Source: Candidatus Omnitrophota bacterium (GTDB lineage: Bacteria > Omnitrophota > Gorgyraeia > Gygaellales > Profunditerraquicolaceae). From it: 8,332 nucleotides of DNA. Below the pieces are notes generated by a model. The model saw only the letters and a program-made list of their open reading frames with translations, was not told where the DNA came from and did not search any database. The translations under genes and the position numbers were made by a program. The DNA is taken from the NCBI GenBank assembly GCA_026387485.1, contig JAPLLQ010000102.1, positions 1-8,332 of the forward strand, given 5' to 3'. Position 1 is the stretch's first letter. Each line of letters starts with the position of its first letter. Below, piece after piece: positions 7,039 to 8,332 of the stretch.

Positions 7039-8110
7039 AAATACTCTTTATCCCTCTTAAAGCCAAAACAAATTCATCTTTACTATCCGCAAATTCTATT
7101 GCTATCTCCTCGGTAATCTTTCCCTCTTTAACCAGTTTTTTTAACGACTGGTTAAATGACTGCATCCCGAAGATGGCGCCGTCTTCAATAAATTGGGAGA
7201 TCTCCCGGATTTTCCCTTCCCGGATAAGCCGGCTTATCGTAGGAGTCAAAAGCATTATTTCGTAAGCAGGGATACGTCCGCTGCCATCCTTTAAAGGTAT
7301 CAGCCTTAAAGATATCACTCCCTTTAAGAGAGAAGCTAACTGATTCTTTATCTCCTGATGCTGATGCGGCGGAAAAAAATTAATAATCCTCTCTATACTC
7401 TGAGCGGCATTAATAGTATGCAGGGTGCTTAAAATCAAAACCCCGGTTTCAGCGGCAGTGACGGCGCTAGACATTGTCTCCAGGTCCCGAATATTACTGA
7501 TAAATAAAACATCCGGGCTCTGCATGGTAAAGGCCCTTAAGGCCACCGGATAAGAAGCTACGTCAATGCCTAACTCTCTCTGGTTAATCAGTGATTCTTT
7601 ATCCTGAAAAGTAAACTCTATCGGCTCTTCAACCGTAAGTATATGCTTTTTGCTATTGGTATTGATATATTCGATCATGCTGGCGATAGTCGTAGATTTC
7701 CCGCTACCCATACTTCCGGTAAGGAGAACCAGGCCGCCCCTCTCCATTGCTAATTTTTTTAATACCTCGGCCGGTAAATTCAGCTCCTCAAAGCTCTGGG
7801 TTGTATTGTTTACTTTCCTTATAACAATGGAAGGCCAATTCCTCTGGATAAATATACTCACCCTGAACCTGCGGCCGAGTTCCCCAATATAAACCGCAAA
7901 ATCTAAATCAAGCTTATTTTTAAAAACCTCCCTTTGTTTAAAAGTAGTCAAATCTTCGGTTGCCTGCATTACATCATCAACCGTAAGTGCGGTATCGTTA
8001 GCCGCAACTAACTTACCGTCTATCCTTAAGCGGGGCAGGCCTCCGGCACGGTAAAATAAATCCGAGGCGTTTCTCTCAACCATCTCCTTAAGCAATCTTT
8101 TTATACTCAT
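7037..8110 (-). CDS. pilT: PilT/PilU-family type IV pilus retraction-type ATPase with altered active site
   Basis: This 357-residue protein belongs to the secretion ATPases that pull type IV pilins back into the membrane as cytoplasmic hexamers. The family start motif (NASDLF, 14-19), the RFRVSIFIQRN segment (81-91) and the C-terminal GMQSFNQSL region (315-323) resemble PilU at least as much as PilT, so the symbol is a family label. Walker A is intact (GSMGSGKST, 132-140), as are the Asp-box acids (TVEEPIEF, 159-166) and LHT with H231. Other conserved positions differ. The Walker B region reads DVLFISNIRD (200-209), where the family has GE in place of S205-N206. M196 replaces the arginine of LRxxPD, and V224 replaces the first histidine of the His box. 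ATP binding looks possible but hydrolysis is doubtful. A strong ribosome site (GGAGG, 8121-8117) lies six bases before the ATG. No pilin or pilus assembly gene is visible nearby. Confidence 0.88.
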   Translation of the reverse strand: MSIKRLLKEMVERNASDLFYRAGGLPRLRIDGKLVAANDTALTVDDVMQATEDLTTFKQREVFKNKLDLDFAVYIGELGRRFRVSIFIQRNWPSIVIRKVNNTTQSFEELNLPAEVLKKLAMERGGLVLLTGSMGSGKSTTIASMIEYINTNSKKHILTVEEPIEFTFQDKESLINQRELGIDVASYPVALRAFTMQSPDVLFISNIRDLETMSSAVTAAETGVLILSTLHTINAAQSIERIINFFPPHQHQEIKNQLASLLKGVISLRLIPLKDGSGRIPAYEIMLLTPTISRLIREGKIREISQFIEDGAIFGMQSFNQSLKKLVKEGKITEEIAIEFADSKDEFVLALRGIKSI

Positions 8111-8133
8111 TCTTCCCCTCCCTCAAATTTAAT

Positions 8134-8142
8134 ATTATACCA
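8134..8142 (-). promoter_or_regulatory. Candidate extended -10 promoter of the ATPase-prfB-secA-lnt-M23 operon
   Basis: On the minus strand TGGTATAAT is a perfect extended -10 element (TGnTATAAT). It overlaps the stop codon of the preceding membrane-protein gene. No good -35 lies 17 bases upstream, which extended -10 promoters tolerate. The predicted start near 8127 would give a short leader carrying the GGAGG ribosome site at 8121-8117. Readthrough from the upstream gene is also possible. Confidence 0.4.
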
Positions 8143-8332
8143 CTTTCCTGCTTTTTTCAGTAGGGTTAAATTCCATGTATTTAGCGAGAGCCAAGTGCGT
8201 CTGGGCATCCAGTGCCGGGAGAGAACCCACAATTAATATAATGAAGGGAACCAGAACCCACTCTATGGCCATCACCAAATTTTTCATCCAGCCTACTTCC
8301 TTTGGCCGGGGAGGCAGGATAATCCGGCTTAA
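8135..8332 (-). CDS. C-terminal fragment of a membrane protein, probably a large family 2 glycosyltransferase
   Basis: The minus strand is open from the window edge for 65 codons and ends with TAA at 8137-8135; the N-terminus lies outside. The fragment has a basic, proline-containing stretch (LPPRPKEVGWMKN), one strongly hydrophobic segment (about fragment residues 19-40, with WVLVPFIILIVGSLPAL), then PALDAQT and a charged tail. From memory, a PALDAQTRL-type ending after a last membrane helix is typical of large multi-pass GT2 proteins in candidate-phylum bacteria. The catalytic domain is not visible, so the family call is an inference. It precedes the ATPase gene in the same direction by 24 bases and could be co-transcribed with it. 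Confidence 0.6.
   Translation of the reverse strand, partial: LSRIILPPRPKEVGWMKNLVMAIEWVLVPFIILIVGSLPALDAQTHLALAKYMEFNPTEKSRKVV

Noticed and set aside
1..8332. CRISPR array, transposon, prophage, toxin-antitoxin pair or other defence system
   Set aside because: No repeated spacer structure, transposase, integrase or terminal inverted repeats are seen, and almost every base lies in recognisable housekeeping or envelope genes.

Overview
The window reads as one edge of an envelope and translation gene cluster from a diderm (Gram-negative-type) bacterium of moderate, slightly AT-rich composition. Lnt, which acylates outer-membrane lipoproteins, a membrane-anchored M23 peptidase and a PilT/PilU-type ATPase all point to a two-membrane cell. 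TGA is an ordinary stop here: it ends secA and lnt, and it is the sensor codon of an RF2 frameshift, so recoded-TGA lineages are excluded. My tentative guess is an uncultivated lineage such as Candidatus Omnitrophota or a PVC-adjacent phylum. This rests on gene style and protein flavour only; no marker gene fixes it.

Layout: (1) Positions 1-34 probably hold the first 11 codons of a leftward gene with a signal-peptide-like start, cut by the window edge. (2) Positions 35-119 are a divergent promoter region. (3) Positions 120-1001 (+) encode a cation diffusion facilitator behind a near-consensus sigma-70-type promoter whose predicted start site falls on or next to the ATG. (4) From the right edge to 1006 everything runs leftward: the tail of a membrane protein, probably a large family 2 glycosyltransferase (8332-8135), then a PilT/PilU-like ATPase (8110-7037), prfB (7025-5924, joined by a +1 programmed frameshift), secA (5917-2996), lnt (3011-1491) and an M23 peptidase (1494-1006).

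The five complete leftward genes are separated by 11 or 6 bases or overlap by 16 or 4, so they look like one operon. A candidate extended -10 promoter precedes the ATPase gene. A candidate hairpin plus T-rich tract ends the operon at the convergent junction with the CDF gene. Functionally the operon joins protein export (SecA), lipoprotein maturation (Lnt), wall remodelling (M23), termination at UGA/UAA (RF2) and a pilus-retraction-type ATPase.

I found no CRISPR array, transposon, tRNA or rRNA, and no clearly new multigene system. The most interesting points are the ATPase, whose Walker B glutamate and several other conserved positions are replaced, and the prfB frameshift, which an ordinary ORF call truncates at 6910. 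Smaller points are a probable leaderless CDF mRNA, extra segments in the SecA N-terminus and a 14-base tandem repeat inside lnt.
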